Shown one piece after another: positions 1-14,519 of a stretch of DNA of 64,000 nt. The DNA is from Apostichopus japonicus (lineage: Eukaryota > Echinodermata > Holothuroidea > Aspidochirotida > Stichopodidae). How positions within the stretch are numbered: the first letter of the stretch is position 1; each line of letters opens with the position of its first letter. Location: NCBI RefSeq assembly GCF_037975245.1, contig NC_092568.1:11433501-11497500 (forward strand), in the 5' to 3' direction. The notes under the pieces were generated by a model. The model saw only the letters and a list, made by a program, of their open reading frames with translations, was not told the DNA's origin and did not search any database. A program made the position numbers and the translations under genes.

Positions 1-816
1 AAATTTCTTAAGAGAGAAAGGTATGAAAAGCCCGAAGCCACAGAAGGCAATGGCCTCATTCATGGGTATGTTGAAAATCAAGAAATCGGTGAGAGATTAT
101 ACATTACCAGAAGGTATACATGAATATTGAAAGCAACATGGACCACTAAGAAGGTTTTTTGAAGTACATTAGCCTCTCTGACGTGTAGGCTACTGATATA
201 GGATGTTGTACGTATACTCTCGAACCTGTAGGCTAAATATTCGGTACCATATAGTACAGATACAAGGATGTATATGTAATTACTGGATGGTATATTATAA
301 CTCACAAGACATGTGTGATATGTCAACAGTTACTCTAGTTTGTAGAAATAACTTTTATATAAGGGTTTTTCAGAAGTTTTCGATGTTGCCTCTGTGTATG
401 ATCTATCGGTTTTATTTATTTATTTATTTTCATCTTGGGACGTTGCAAGGTTTCTCAGCCATGAAGCCTATAACTGTAATTAGTTAACCATTAATTGTAT
501 TAATAGGCCCCGATATTACAAACCAAAAAGATTTTTTTTTTAACTTAATGGCAACAGAGCAGCCATATCTGGCAATTACCAACACTATTTGTCGTTCATA
601 ACAAAGTATGATAATACAAGTGATATTAGTACACAACCTTTGCTGCATATATAGCCAAAATGTGTTTTAGCTTGATAGGACGTATGAACTTGATATTTCT
701 GTGCCTCAGTTCAATCAGCATTTCATCAGCACCGTGTTACTACTGCAGTAAAATCTTACAAGAAATAATAAATAAAAGACATGGAGAGGGATACAGAAAT
801 AGGTGGAGATATAGAT

Positions 817-897
817 GGATGGAGAAAGAGGTGGGGGAGACAGAGAGAGTGAGAGAGGATGGAGAAAGAGGTGGGGGAGACAGAGAGAGTGAGAGAG
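817..897. repeat. 40-bp unit, two tandem copies, GA-rich
   Basis: GGATGGAGAAAGAGG...GTGAGAGA is repeated exactly with a 40-bp period (units starting at 817 and 857). Purine-rich microsatellite-like DNA surrounds it. Confidence 0.85.
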
Positions 898-2064
898 AGA
901 AATGGAGAACCAGTTCTCGATTTATGGGCCGTAGTGCAGAAAGAATGCAACATTGTGATCTGCTTAAAATAATACCGGAGATAGTATAGGTATATGTGAT
1001 TGCGTGTATATATAATCTCGTTTGTTTTTCTTTTTTATTTGGGGGGGGGGGGATTAGTAATTCATAACAACTAATTTTACATTTTCCGGATTATCGCTCA
1101 TCAGAATGATCATGACACGTGATCATTGCTGAATTTGTGTATGGTATTTCTCAATGTTTTAAACGACCAGAACGTCAAAAATTAGGTAAGAGAAGAAACG
1201 CAGCTGGTAGAGGAAACGCGTGGTGTGGGTTGGATCGGGTGGGGTGGGAAGAGGGAAACAGGATTACTACCTCCTACCCATATATCTGTAATTTAGCCGA
1301 AAAGTCGAAGCAGAGACAACATGTTCATTACTGGTTCGTCATCCCCCCCCCACCCCATCCGACACAACTCGACCGTCGTGAAAAAAATGTTACAACTTAC
1401 CCCCCCCCCCCCTCCTCCGCACCCCTTTACTAATGTTGAGCGCAAACAACAGCTGCTTTCCGTTAAACCAGTGCTCGGTTAGGTCACGTGCAAAACAGCT
1501 CTCCCGTGATCGGTTAGATTTATTAAGACAGGACAGTTCAACTTGAAGTTATTCTTGAACCTCCCAAAGAGACAAGCGCTGCATATTCACTTTTCCCCGA
1601 CTGAAGCCGACACGAGTTTAAAATGACAAAATCTTGATGAAGTCGTACATTCTTAAGCAAACACAAAATTAATGCTGTTGTTTGTTTCACATAATGAACA
1701 GCCTAGGGCATTCGAAGATGAATCAAACATGGTTTCCTAAACAAACATACTGTAATGGAAAGATGCCCTACAATCTAGACATAGTAAGTGCTAGTGAATT
1801 TATCAGAATAAGCCAGAAAAATGAGCTACACGTATTGGAACCTTTTTTTCCCTTACTGAAACCAAGTTGGGTAAAGTTCCGCCGTATATTAAAGGACTGT
1901 CTCACGACCCGATGTAACTCGCTACGACGATAAACAGGGTGCATTGGTTTGAGACTACGAACTATATGATTTTGCCAGTTTTAAGTCGCTTCGGCTTCTA
2001 TAGTGAAAACTGAACATTAAGCGTTTTCACAACTGACAGTTTGTGCAGTCTGCGCGGGTACCAC

Positions 2065-2260
2065 GACTGAAACCACCGACGTAGCCAGGAATTTTAAAGG
2101 GGGGGGGGGCACTTTTTGCGATTGATATGGATGTTCAAAGTTGTAGGCACGACTACCTAAGCGGAGCGCCACCATCAGTTGGCGCGGAGCGTACAAGAAC
2201 ATTTTTAGTTTTACAAACCCCCCAGATGGCCGGAAACGGTCTTTCCCGAGTGTTCATTCT
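2065..2260 (+). repeat. Remnant of hAT-MITE-related repeat
   Basis: CTAAGCGGAGCGCCACCA, a nearby GTTGGCGCG and a later ATGGCCGGAAA match, in inverted orientation, the interior of the TSD-flanked element at 52693-53106. A related fragment (AGATAGCCGGAAATGG) occurs near 11145-11163. The ends are not visible here. Confidence 0.55.
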
Positions 2261-3904
2261 GGTTCCCTGGCCTCTTGCTAACTTGAGACACCTCATTCAA
2301 TATCACTTTTAAACCCCCAAAACAAACGAGTTAAAATAGTACGTAATTCAATACTACATAATGTATTTAAAATTAGCAAGGTACATGTACAGAGTAGTCT
2401 TACTTTTCAACTTCTGATACTTGTAGATACAAAGATAGGCCAGAAATGTCTTTGATACAACTTAGCCAATAATTGTCTTTGATAAAACTGTAGCTAGTAA
2501 ATGTTAGCCCAATAAGAGAAGGCGAGAGCTATCCGATGATTGCCATCTGATGCAAATTTCTCAACTGTTTTCTCAACTGAAATATTATCTGCGTAAACGG
2601 GTTCTTAACTAGACGTTAAAAAACTGACAAGATCGGATCCTAATCTTTTTCGGCGTGTAGAGTATTGAATGAAACGGCACGCAATAGAAATGACAGTCTA
2701 GATGACAGAAGAATAGGTCACCTAATTTAGCCATATTCTTGCTACGTTCATTTCAATATTTTTTCCTGTCTAGACTCTTAAACTCGTCCAGCAAGCCTAT
2801 GGATTTAAATTTTGGGTGTTTTAAAAACAAAGAAAAGATAACTTGGCCAAAAAAGTGTAGGCCCGAGCCTACAGTGCTACATACTGGCTACGCCCCTGAT
2901 CATATGATATCATATTATCAGCAGATTTTGTTTCCTGTTTGAATTCTTTTACATGTTCTTTTACATAATATATCAGAAAGACAAACATAGTGCTCTTTTA
3001 CATTTTTTCCAGTAGGATGATTCTTGTTTATTGTCCAATGTCTGGACTTTAATACATTTGACGAACTTAACTGATGGAAAATATAATCTGTCATATTTTG
3101 TAATATAACCAGATATGCAGTGGCCTAAAAACAAATATCGTAATCGCAGTGTATTGGCAGTGTAATAATTATTTAAGGAAGTGCGTATCACGTACGATTG
3201 CTAGCTTAGCTTCATAACATGCTGTTCGTGCAACAACTTAGGACGAATCATAAAAAAGATGAGAACGAACGTTGTCGATATGTTGTGCATATACGGTTCG
3301 TGACATTCCATAGAGTGTGGTTAGGTAGGCAATATGTATTTTATTACGCAGTGGTCAACTGTAGGCTTGTAATAGGCTATAGGCTAAATTTAGCTAATTG
3401 CATCTGCCAAACTAAGTAAGTAGTTGAATCAGTAGGCGTGAATGTTACTACGATTATAATCGAGTTAACGGAGCTGACGAGTATTCAAGATCAAAAGAGC
3501 ACTGACAAAGTACTTAAAAAACGACAGGTTTTAAACTCCTTTTTTCGAAACTGAAAGGGGGGAGCAGTCGCTCCCCTGCTCCCACTGGCGACGTCCCTGA
3601 CTGAAGCGCTACAGTTGTAACAAATATAACCAATCACGTGTTAGTAAATTTGCAAGTGACCTAAACGAGCTCAGATCGTCACCAGCAAACACTCGGTGTG
3701 TGCGATGATCAGTCGGTCAGTGTGCGGGGTGGGGGGGGGGGCGTCTGTCCTATCGGACTCTAAGCCTTCACTTTTAAAGATGCTCCCACGTAACGATGGT
3801 CGAATGGAGTGGGGCGGAATCAGCCGTACAGTGTGCGTCGGGGGGCTTTAGGTGATCAACCCTTTTGACTGTTCTGTTAGCATCTGACCTTACAAATCCG
3901 CTGT

Positions 3905-4150
3905 TTAAAGGGGCGCAACCACGTAAACCTCGGTCGGGGTTGGGGTGGGGGGGATTGGTGTACGGCAAAAAACCCCTTGTGCCGTACATCAATATATGAC
4001 AGTCAAAAATAATTCTTCAAGTGATTGTTTCGAAAGTTGCCAATATTTTGCACCTAAGCAGCCTCCATTGTACAAAGTTTTTTAAAGGGAGGGAACACTC
4101 TTTCAACTTAGACCCTTCCCCTGGACGAATTAACAACCCCCCTCCCCGCT
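3905..4150. repeat. Dispersed poly-G/C-bearing repeat (copy 1)
   Basis: It shares GCGCAACCACGTA, a poly-G run, TATTTTGCACCTAAGC and an AAGGGAGGG stretch, in the same order, with 12640-12910 and in part with 56211-56560. Confidence 0.55.
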
Positions 4151-6225
4151 CGCTAATACAAAGAAGACCCTGGCTGTTTGTGTCACATATTAGAGTTTGA
4201 TAACATATTAGAATAGTTCGGGGACTACAGTCTAACATATTGGTTGCAGTTAGCATATTGGGAGTTACACCACAGCTAACATGTTACAGGCTAAGGGGCT
4301 TTAACAGAGCTTCAGTCTAAACGTCACTAAGACGTGATCCAAATCTTAGATCTAATATATAAAGTAGGTTTATTTCCAAACTTGAGGCTTCTTTGAGGTT
4401 TGAGATTTTGAGATGCGTAGTTCGAGTTTTTTCGAGACCGTTCTTGTAATCATTTGTAGGACATTAGTATATACCATAGTGAGTAATGTTAACAAAATAT
4501 TGCGTGTTAGTCTTGCTAGTCCAGCCACTTTCAGTTAAGAGCAATCTTTGACTATATATCGACTAGAAAGGAAACGAGACCTGCTTTAATGACAGTTTTA
4601 TATATGATATATTAACTTATGTTAATTTTATTCTTTGTCTTAGAAGATTACTTTTAGGCAGAATGTTTGTTTTGATATGTAATAGTCCAAGCCAAAAAGA
4701 AGAATTTGAGTTTTGTTTCAGTAGCTACTATTTCGTTTTCCAGATATTTACCTTCACAATAAATGCTAACTCTTCGAAGCGCATTTAGGCTAATTTGATG
4801 AAGACGTGGGCTCCCTTAGTGTAGGTAGTCTTAGTCTTATAATGTCAATCCATTAAATGAATTCTTACAACTCAACATGTTCGATAGAATGAATGACAAC
4901 AGCCCAAACGGGTGACATTCAACAACATGCATTTGTCAATGACAAATTTGTAATACATTGTTAACATGTTATGTCCAAGCGGTAAAGGTGACATTCCCAT
5001 CTAGTTTATGAGGTAGTGGTCTTCGTGCTAGACTTAGTGGTCCAGCCACTTTCATTGATGAACTTCCAATGTTTTAAAGGGCAATTTATCAAAAATGTTT
5101 AACTTGTATAGAAATATAACCTGGACTAACACCTGCGCTTTGTTTGACTGAATTCCAACTTATCAAGCTTAATTCGTTTAATTAACGTATTTATTAAGTC
5201 ACCCATCGATGACGTAAGCATAAAACTAATATTGATAAGAACCATATTGTGACTTTGCACAACTTCTTGAGTTTCTATGGAAACGTTAAGGTATATACAA
5301 ACGTTAAGGTGCCGTCATAATTTGCATTATAATTCTCATCGAAATGAGAAGTTGATCCGGTTTGACATTTGTAGCAAGTTATGGAATAACTATATGGCTC
5401 AGCGATCGAGTACGGTTTGTATCGTTTACCTGTAAAATAATTATGTTAATTGTTTACCAAATTATTACCTATATCCTCTTCGTCGATTTAATATTTAACA
5501 AATTAAAATGAAAAATACCTTAAGAACAGAAAGCCAGGAGATTTCGTAATTATTTGCCTCATATCGTTTACATATGGAATCAAGTTACTGATAGAGCAGC
5601 TGAGGGAAATGGCATCCCCTTGAGAATACCTTTAAACCTTCCAGATATATCCTAAGGGGAATATTTTGTGTATACCTTTTCTGGAGAGAATAGAGGTAAT
5701 AATTCAAATTTTTATGATATACAGTACTTAAAGGAAAATTGATGGCTTAATAAAACATGGGGCGGATGGGGGGGGGGGGGAAGGAAGATGACAAAAATGT
5801 CCCCGGTCCAAACCTGGCTCTCGACGCGAGACTGGTCTTGTGCAGTCTGTTTTCTTAGCTCTAAAAAAAAATTATAAAAAAAACTATAAAAAAAATTAAA
5901 AAAACCGTGAGCCCGTGAGAAGCTGTGTTCCTTATGTAGGCTATTCGATCCTTGCACAGTTGGTATCATGGCCTAAAATATGTTAGAAAAAAAAGCCTCA
6001 TGGGTATCACTATGCATGTCGAAGCTATTAACACTAAGCACTTTAGTAACGGCCACACAAAAAAAGCATTTCGCTCACAGCAGGGATATTTAATTACCTA
6101 GATAGATCAATACCCATAGTACATAACAAGAGGATTCGGCTCTCCGGGGAAGTTACCAGTGGACCCTTAACATAAGTATACATGTGGCAAACTAATATTG
6201 CATAAAGATTCCTAAATAAGCCCGC

Positions 6226-6277
6226 ATATATAAATACATATATACATACACATATAGGCCTATATATACATTATAGG

Positions 6278-6333
<56 letters not shown>

Positions 6334-6374
6334 TATATATATATATTTATATATAAATATATATATATATATAT
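6226..6374. repeat. AT-rich microsatellite with TATAGGCCTATA palindromes
   Basis: (TA)n with interruptions, introduced by two copies of the self-complementary TATAGGCCTATA. Confidence 0.85.
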
Positions 6375-7720
6375 CAATTTAGGCAAAATCGGGACGTATG
6401 ACAAGTTCCGAAAGACTCGTTCCAAAACCTATACTAGTGAAGCGGAGGGAATTGAACTAAGTTTGTCCTTTGTGAGAAAGTGCTATATGAAACCCTATAT
6501 ACCACACGATATCTCATTTCGGCAGATAATTATGTCAGGTTTTACGATCCCTGTTGATGCAGACTTGAGATGAAGAGAAACGAACTGAGGATGATTTCAA
6601 CAATGTAATTATTTACTCGGAGACAACACGACCATTTTACTAATGCACCTTGTCCTTTCACTTCATTTACGAAACAGATCAAGAGAAAACAATTAATATC
6701 ATCGGTGTAATATTAGAAAGTTTCAACTACGGAACTAAGATTTTTACCTGCTTCGGGGCAATTAGTTATGCAGCGCATTTTACATGCAGTTTTGACCTTT
6801 TTACAAACAAACAAAAGTAAAAGAAAAAAAGAGGGGGGAAAGAACAGGGAGAAAACATTGAAGAGGAACTTAAAATTGAAAAAAAATGAAAGATTTGCAT
6901 TATTTTTTTTTTTTTTTGTAAAGAAAATCCGTTGGGGTTTGAGCGGAGCCCTAAGTGGTAATGGGTTATCTAACTTGGATATTCTTTTAAGCAAATCTTC
7001 GGTTCAACGATAAGGTTACTAGGTCAACTCGAAAGATAGAAGATTGTGTAGTTGCCATAGTGATTGACATTAGCATGAGTTGTTGCCACTTGGTGATTAT
7101 GACTTTGCACATTTTAAAATGTTGCAATAAGAGAAACACACATTTGATAGATTTTGAAAACATGAAAATGGTTGCTGTTGTTAATTTTAGAGATAACTGT
7201 TTAAATTCATGTTCAAAGAGGAGCATGGAAATCAAAGACAATAAACAAGAAAGGGAGGGGGGGGGGTGAAAAGTTATTTTCAGGGAGGGGGCGTTGGAGA
7301 TGACAAGCTGTTTTGTTGAAATGGAAAATATAACGAGTATGTATACGTTGTGAAATTTATTGAGCGTCATCGCAGAGTGAAGTATGACGTCACATTACCG
7401 TTCAAAAAGTTGAAAAGAAAAAAGATGTCGCAGTCGCCTTTCATAAAGTTGACCAATGGCAGCGCTGTCATTTATCACATAGTTTGCGTTGGATTTCATG
7501 TGCAGCCGACACAGCGTAATTCTCAATCAGTACGGTGAGCGGTTCTTTAGATTTTCGGGAAACTTATTTAATATATGCAAGTTACTTAGTGGGCAAATCT
7601 ATATATATATTAGTATTGAACGAAGCATATAACCTAACGAGGAACGAAAGAAAGGAATTAACTGTAATATTCGGAAGGTAACATTAGTAACCATAAACAG
7701 CGCATGAATGCAATCAAGAT

Positions 7721-7745
7721 ATGTGTTTTCAACAAATATTATCTG

Positions 7746-7819
<74 letters not shown>

Positions 7820-7847
7820 ATGCAGATAATATTTGTTGAAAACACAT
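7721..7847. repeat. Perfect 28-bp inverted repeat flanking (TA)n
   Basis: The arms 7721-7748 and 7820-7847 are exact reverse complements (they begin ATGTGTTTTCAAC and end GTTGAAAACACAT). The 71 bases between are (TA)n with one TATTATA interruption, itself self-complementary, so the whole 127 bp can fold into one long hairpin. Confidence 0.9.
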
Positions 7848-8049
7848 TAATTCATTCCATCCATATCTAAGTGCTATTGCCAGTTTTGCGACGAGACAAT
7901 TTGACGAGAGGGAGCACATTAACCTTCCACTTTCTCAGGAGGAGATGGTAAAAATTGTGAAGTAAAAGCTTGATGTGCATGATCACTCATCTAACATAAA
8001 GATATTAATATGTTCATATAGATATAGTAAAAGTAAACCCAAGTAATCA

Positions 8050-8280
8050 TCCGAGAGTACGACAGCTCAGCAGTTTAACGAGTGACATTGAGTTTTACGT
8101 TCCGGGTTCGATTCCCACTGAAAGTTTTAGGATCAAATTATTTCCACCCAATTGCTGCCTTTTTTCTCGGTAGAAACGTTAAGTACTTATTTTGAAGTTA
8201 CTCTTCCCATCAGATGTGTTGATTAGCGGGACGGTGTAGGCGACAGACCTTACACCGCTAATCGAATAAACCGTGGCTAT
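8050..8280 (+). repeat. Possible tRNA-derived SINE fragment
   Basis: CAGCTCAGCAGTTTAACG resembles an A box, and CGGGTTCGATTCCCAC, about 30 bases on, is a good B box. The downstream part, including a GGTGTAGG...CCTTACACC hairpin (about 8233-8262), would be the SINE body. There are no other copies in this window, so this is tentative. Confidence 0.45.
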
Positions 8281-9632
8281 AGGTTTCTAGACAGGCTGGA
8301 GGCATAATACCTCCGGATGTAGGTATGGTGCTTTTTGTGGCCTAGGGTCCCGCGCCATGTCTCCCTTGTTGTCGCAAAAGAACCCAGGAGGATGCGAGGA
8401 GGGTCGGTTGGTCAGAGGTCGACCAGAAGCGTTCTAGGTGGCGTGCGTAAATCCTTGACTATGGCCAGAGGGCCGAAACACTCTCTGCGACGGCAAGCGT
8501 GCAGCCCATGTCCATTGAATACGTGGCCCAATGAGGCGCTATTCTCTTAAAAATGCACCTACCGAAGCTTACAAAAGCCATCTAAATATTTTGTTATACA
8601 ATGTTTTCAAATAATACGGTATATACAGACGTTATTATGACACTTAATTTGAGGAATCTCAAAATTGCACCGTTTAATCCTCGCCTTTTTATTGGGGTGG
8701 GGGGGGGGGTGGGGGGATTGGAGCCCTATAGTCTTTCTCCAGATGTTTTATCAGTTGGTATTTGCAGTCATTCACTCTGGAACATTGATAAAAGCATTCT
8801 TACGGAGAAGTTTCTATAATATCATTTTCTGCAAAATCATATTCCTGAGAAAAGTTATCAGTACCTTCTTCTCCTCCTTATCCAGATCGCCCCCCCTCCC
8901 CTTCTGACCCCTGTTAACAAAATCGGTGATTAGCCTTATACGTTCCGATTGTAAATGATACGTGAAAACGTTCTAACAAATGGATTGGATTTAATAGCAT
9001 ATACACCGGTATTCACATGAATATTTTGAACTGCGTCTGCGAGGTAACATTTCCCCGTATATATAAGGCATTTATGAAGCTGCGATAGCGTCACGTAGTG
9101 AGATATGACTAAACCATTGGGATATGAAACGTTATCATATAATTACCGTGACGTGCTTGAGCAGGGAGTTAATTTGCTGTGACGGTTGGAAATGACTTCA
9201 TATCTTCTGTCGATCTATATGCTACATATATTTTATCTTCTAATACACTGCAAACTGACATAAAGTATATACAGGAAAGCAACATGTAAACTAAAATGAA
9301 ACGAATTGTATATGAATATCGATAAATGCGATATTTGCTAAAATGATAAATAAAAACATCAAAAAAATTAAAATTAAAAAAACCTCGGAAAATATAACAA
9401 CGTATTTCAAGCATTTCCTGGCAGAATTTTAACATTTGTACTTGCAGTAATAATCTGATAACGTTTCCTCGCGGTTTACAATGTTACATTATGGGCCTAT
9501 CGAGAAGGCGCGTATTCACTGAATCAGTCCCTTCAAGTAAAGTGAAACACTCGATATATAAGGCCATATATAAAGGTAACATGTTCAACTTGAGATAGTA
9601 GCATTTCTGCTACCCTGCACTGCAAACACCCG

Positions 9633-9801
<169 letters not shown>

Positions 9802-11257
9802 CCTTTTGAAAGAGAGAAAGGAGAGAAGTAATATCGCAAAATTTATCAAATCTTGACAGTCGGTTATAAATTTTCTCGTAGGTCAAAACAAAGAGCGTCA
9901 GTTACTGGCAATAAAATAAATTGGGTATCACTTGGAAAAATGAAACAAAAACGAAGAATATTATTTATGATGTGAGAAATGTTCGGGATAGCGACTGAAT
10001 CGGTACGATTACCCTTGCAACTTCAAGAAATCCTAACAAATTAACGCCATCACCGTATTGGTCTGATACTGAACGCTCCACTTGAAATTTATACCTTATA
10101 AAGTGGATAACTGTCACACGCCATGTATATTTGTATGCAGTAAGAAAGAAGATGAAAGGTGGTATTTGTTGTAGTTCGGTTGAAGCTTTGACTTATCTTG
10201 GAGACAATCTGCCATCATAAATTTTATACACACCGGGTTGCCAATATCTAATAGAAACATTATGTAAAGTTTACATTCCAATATTTTGATCCCAGTTAAC
10301 ATTGTGGTACAAAACGTTTGAATCTCACCAGTAGCAACTCAATTTGATAAACAGACAAATTCGAAGCGGTATAATTTCCAACATTTAACACATTTGGCAA
10401 CTGTTTGGCAAAGATGTAACCAATGCCTACGAATGATATATTGTCTCGATACTTTCTTGATCAGGCAGAATTTCTTTCAGTTTTAATCTGAGACACGTTT
10501 ATAATTGTCGATGAGATACAAACGGTTATTAACGCCTGTCAAACTTCACAACTCCGGAATTAGAATTTTATGTTGTGAACTATATTCATGATCTCAAGGG
10601 TCTGTGTCAATGATTAATATTACAACTTGAATGTTTTCAAAGAAATGCACTTAAGAAAATACCCAGAAAACTGAATGTGATCCTTCTTTTTTCGCCGATC
10701 GAACTTTTACCATATCCGTTGAACTCTTGTCACCTTCGCCTCAATTAGATCCACAGCGCCTTCGAAAGTTAACGATGTTAACAGTACTCAAATTTCAATC
10801 GGTATTTTAGGACTATAGTTTGGTTCTTATGTTTTTGTGATAACTGCGTATTTAAAACTTTTTAGTTTTCACTTCACCTACGAAAGAGGAGTAAATTTTG
10901 CTCAGTGGAGTATCAGGGCCGTTTAGCCTGGGTAGCATATCTGGGGGCAGTTGTGGAGCATCGAGTTACATTATGTGTAGTCCAAATACTACATAGTGAT
11001 GCTTTTGTTATGCGTATATACCAGGCCCTTTTGTTAAGACATTTTGATTGGGTGGTGATTTTAATTTGATTTCCCAAAAGGAACCATCATGACACTATCT
11101 ATAAGAGGAGCGTAAAAAGAATATTTTGACAAAAAAAACCCCTCCCAGATAGCCGGAAATGGCACTTCTCATGCCATCTAAACATTCTTTGCTTTGATAT
11201 CTCATGTTTTAGAAATTTACACGTCCAAAAGTAAAAAAAAGTAAATAAAAAAAAAAA

Positions 11258-11877
11258 TTCGGTCAAATCACTTTGTATAGGGGCCGAAAAAGTAGGACTT
11301 TACGTTACTTTATAAGCTCTGCTTTATTCATTGTTTAACAGGTACAGTAATTGAAATGCACGCTAGGGCATTCTGATGGTAGCTGCTGCCGTAGTCTATG
11401 TTAAGGGAAGCCATATAGGCTATGGGGAATTTAGGTGTAAAGCAATTGTTAGGTTTTTTTACATGCCAAAATGGGACTTACTGGGAATGGGGAGGGGATT
11501 GAGCTGAGTGGGTGGGCCGTGTATGGGACTGGGGGCGGCCCTAATGTAGTATCGTACAAAAAACAAAAAAATCGGTCAAATCACTTTGTAGGTGCCGAAA
11601 AAGTAGGACTTTACGTTACTTTATAAGCTCTGCTTTATTCATTCTTTAACAGGTACAGTAATTGAAATGCACGCTAGGGCATTCTGATGGTAGCTGCTGC
11701 CGTAGTCTATGTTAAGGGAAGCCATATAGGCTATGGGGAATTTAGGTGTAAAGCAATTGTTAGGTTTTGTTACATGCCAAAATGGGACTTACTGGGAATG
11801 GGGAGGGGATGAGCTGAGTGGGTGGGCCGTGTAGGGGGCTGGGGGGACGGCCCTAATGTAGTATCGTACAAAAGGCC
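11258..11877. repeat. 313-bp tandem duplication
   Basis: Two near-identical head-to-tail copies (TCGGTCAAATCACTTTGTA at 11259 and 11572), both ending in GGCCCTAATGTAGTATCGTA. Only scattered substitutions and small indels separate them, so the duplication is recent. Confidence 0.92.
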
Positions 11878-12639
11878 CTGATGGTAAATTCGCAGTGCCT
11901 CAATATTCTAAGTTAAAACATTGGGGCACTGATATAGGAGCTAACAATGAAACTGATAAGCATATACATAACACACATAGACTTAATAAATATATTTATG
12001 AACCGTAGTTTCACATTAGACCGCTACACCGTTCACGCAGGTTAAATCTTCGGAGCTCTCGCGATCCTGCTGCATATACGTGATGAGCGGTTAAAATAAA
12101 CCTTGTGTTCTTTTTGAACGCCATTCCTACAATACGTGCCTAGAATCTTGAGGTTTCACACTACTAATGAAATCAGATGAAAAAACTAACTGAAATAACG
12201 CAAACCGTCCAGGCCTTCACATTATCGTAGGCCTACTTTCATTGAGGAATGGGAATCGCAGGGGGGGGGGGGGCAGCTGCCTCTGCATGCTAAGGCACCG
12301 AGTATATATTGGAGTGTACGTTATAAAGCAATAATCTGTAGTCTATTACCGGCCGAGCGGACACATCCAGGAACGTCCGGCGAGGGCTAGGTCGGCTCCG
12401 GGTGATTACGTTACCGGGCACAGTTTAAAGTCTTCAATTTTCTTTAAATAAATTAAAAATTGAGAGAACAGTCTTCTTTCCCCTATATTTCCCCAGGCCC
12501 TTAATATATCCCAAACGCAGCGGAGTTGTACTCCCTGACCTCTACTGTATCTCTCGTCACGCCTTGAGAGGCCTATATCATCACATTATATATCGTATAT
12601 CATATATCGAAATTTCGTGCCCTCCTATTCCCAGAGAGG

Positions 12640-12910
12640 GTAGAGAACAGGCGCAACCACGTATACTTCTGGGGGACTTTAAACACAGAAAATAAAATGG
12701 GAAGGGGGGGGGGAGGGGTACAGTAAATGAACATAAAACATGTACATACAGTGCAAACTATAGTCGAAGTTTCTTCGACTTTGTTCAAAAGTGGAAAGGT
12801 ATACGAAATATTTTGCATCTAAGCACCAGCTATTGTTATAAAAAATTCTTGAACGGGGAGGGCACACCCCTCGCCTGGGTGACCTAACAAACAATTGCTC
12901 CCCTGGGTTA
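12640..12910. repeat. Dispersed poly-G/C-bearing repeat (copy 2)
   Basis: GGCGCAACCACGTATACTTC, a poly-G run, TATTTTGCATCTAAGC and a GGGGAGGGCACACCCC stretch occur in the same order as in the other copies. The 5' part also resembles 21030-21120. Confidence 0.6.
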
Positions 12911-13353
12911 CAGCCTATATCGGGACATGAAAATTCATCAATTCAGGTGTAATTAAACCTTAAATTCTCTGACTCTCAAACATTTGGCTTTGCCCCTTAC
13001 ACGCCACACGCTTGCATAAATGAGAAACAACAGATATATAAATTGGTTTTCAATATATTCATCATCTTTTTTTTTATCATTTTTGGTGAGATAAGCAACA
13101 CAAACAATAAGCAATCATGATCTGTTGACTCTTTATTATTTTTTTATATAAAACTCTCAATCAATGTGAAATAAAAAGTTGGCAGCCACTGACATATGAG
13201 TTGTAGCTATAGTCTATGATAACGTTAATTATCTGCAACAACTTCTTCGGGATAAACAGCATCATTTCTCTACCTGAATGTCTGGGGCATTAAATAACTT
13301 TTAAAAGTAAAGGACCCCACTAACTGATGGCTTAGTTGGGAATTTGACCCAGT

Positions 13354-13381
13354 GACCTCTGGGTTGCAAAGCCCAGAGGTC
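13354..13381 (-). repeat. 10-bp hairpin in a tRNA-like context
   Basis: GACCTCTGGG and CCCAGAGGTC are exact inverted arms around an 8-base loop. On the minus strand they are followed by ACTGGGTCAAATTCCCA, reminiscent of a T-arm, so this may be a decayed tRNA-derived SINE. Confidence 0.35.
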
Positions 13382-14519
13382 AAAGAAATCGTCATACACC
13401 ACAAACATACAATAAACAACTTTGTTTCATACAAAATATGTACTATAATACATAGTTCAAACTGAGTCAAGATAGCTGCTAAAATTGCTATAAAATGACT
13501 GGAATTATAGCTACATTTGCATATTTCATAATAAACAAGTGACACTGATCCCTGGCAATCCACTTAATGCTCCTTTAAGTTAATTGGTTTTGACGATTGC
13601 TGCAAGGTTCCGCTACATGAGTCCTATCCACATCGCTAACGATGCATTAATCCGTAAGCTACTGTATACATGGATTTAATTAGACACATCACTGAATTCA
13701 AGTAACTTCTTACACAATTCATTTCAATGGAACCACGAAACAATCATAAAACACTTCCGGACTATTTCTCATTGACTGGATCTGTCTATAAATTTTGTGA
13801 TATTTCATATATATACAAAGTGGACGTAATATATATATTTTTTGCTATTTCTCGTGTTTTTTTGGTAATTAAAGAACGACTTTAAAAGCCAAACAAATGA
13901 AGGTTTTGTATCAGACAAATTATTTAGGAAAGAAACTATGATCAATGCATGCAATTACGATAACAATACGGTTGTTTTGTCGAGTGAGAAAATTAGTTGA
14001 AATTAAAGCAGCATTTATAGCTGATTTTGGTATAAAAATTTAGTTCACTATAACAAAATTTTTATTCAATGTACAAAGAAAAAGGGGGGGGGGGTTGGGG
14101 AGAAGAATTTAAGATATACTTGGGAAAATTTGTGGCCTGCTGTTTACCAGGTGATAAAAATGGTAGAAAAATGGTAGAGTCCGGATGACATATATTTTGA
14201 GAATTGCTGTACTATTTATTTCTTTGCTATACTAAATACTCGGTAATAGGTCTTCAATTGGTTGACAATGTCAATCTATCATGGTCTGTTTCAATGCTAA
14301 ATATCTTCCTTTGAAAGTGAAATTTGGTTAAAGTTGATGGAGCTTATTAACAACTGGGTGCCTCAGAGGATGATGACAGTATAGATCAAACTAACAGTTG
14401 TATAATGATGTAAACTGACTTAAAATTACACACAACTACTTTAATATACTCTAACTGCTATATTGGTATACATGATGCATTTCAATTACGTTGGTCACAC
14501 ACCCCCCAGACGAAAATAA

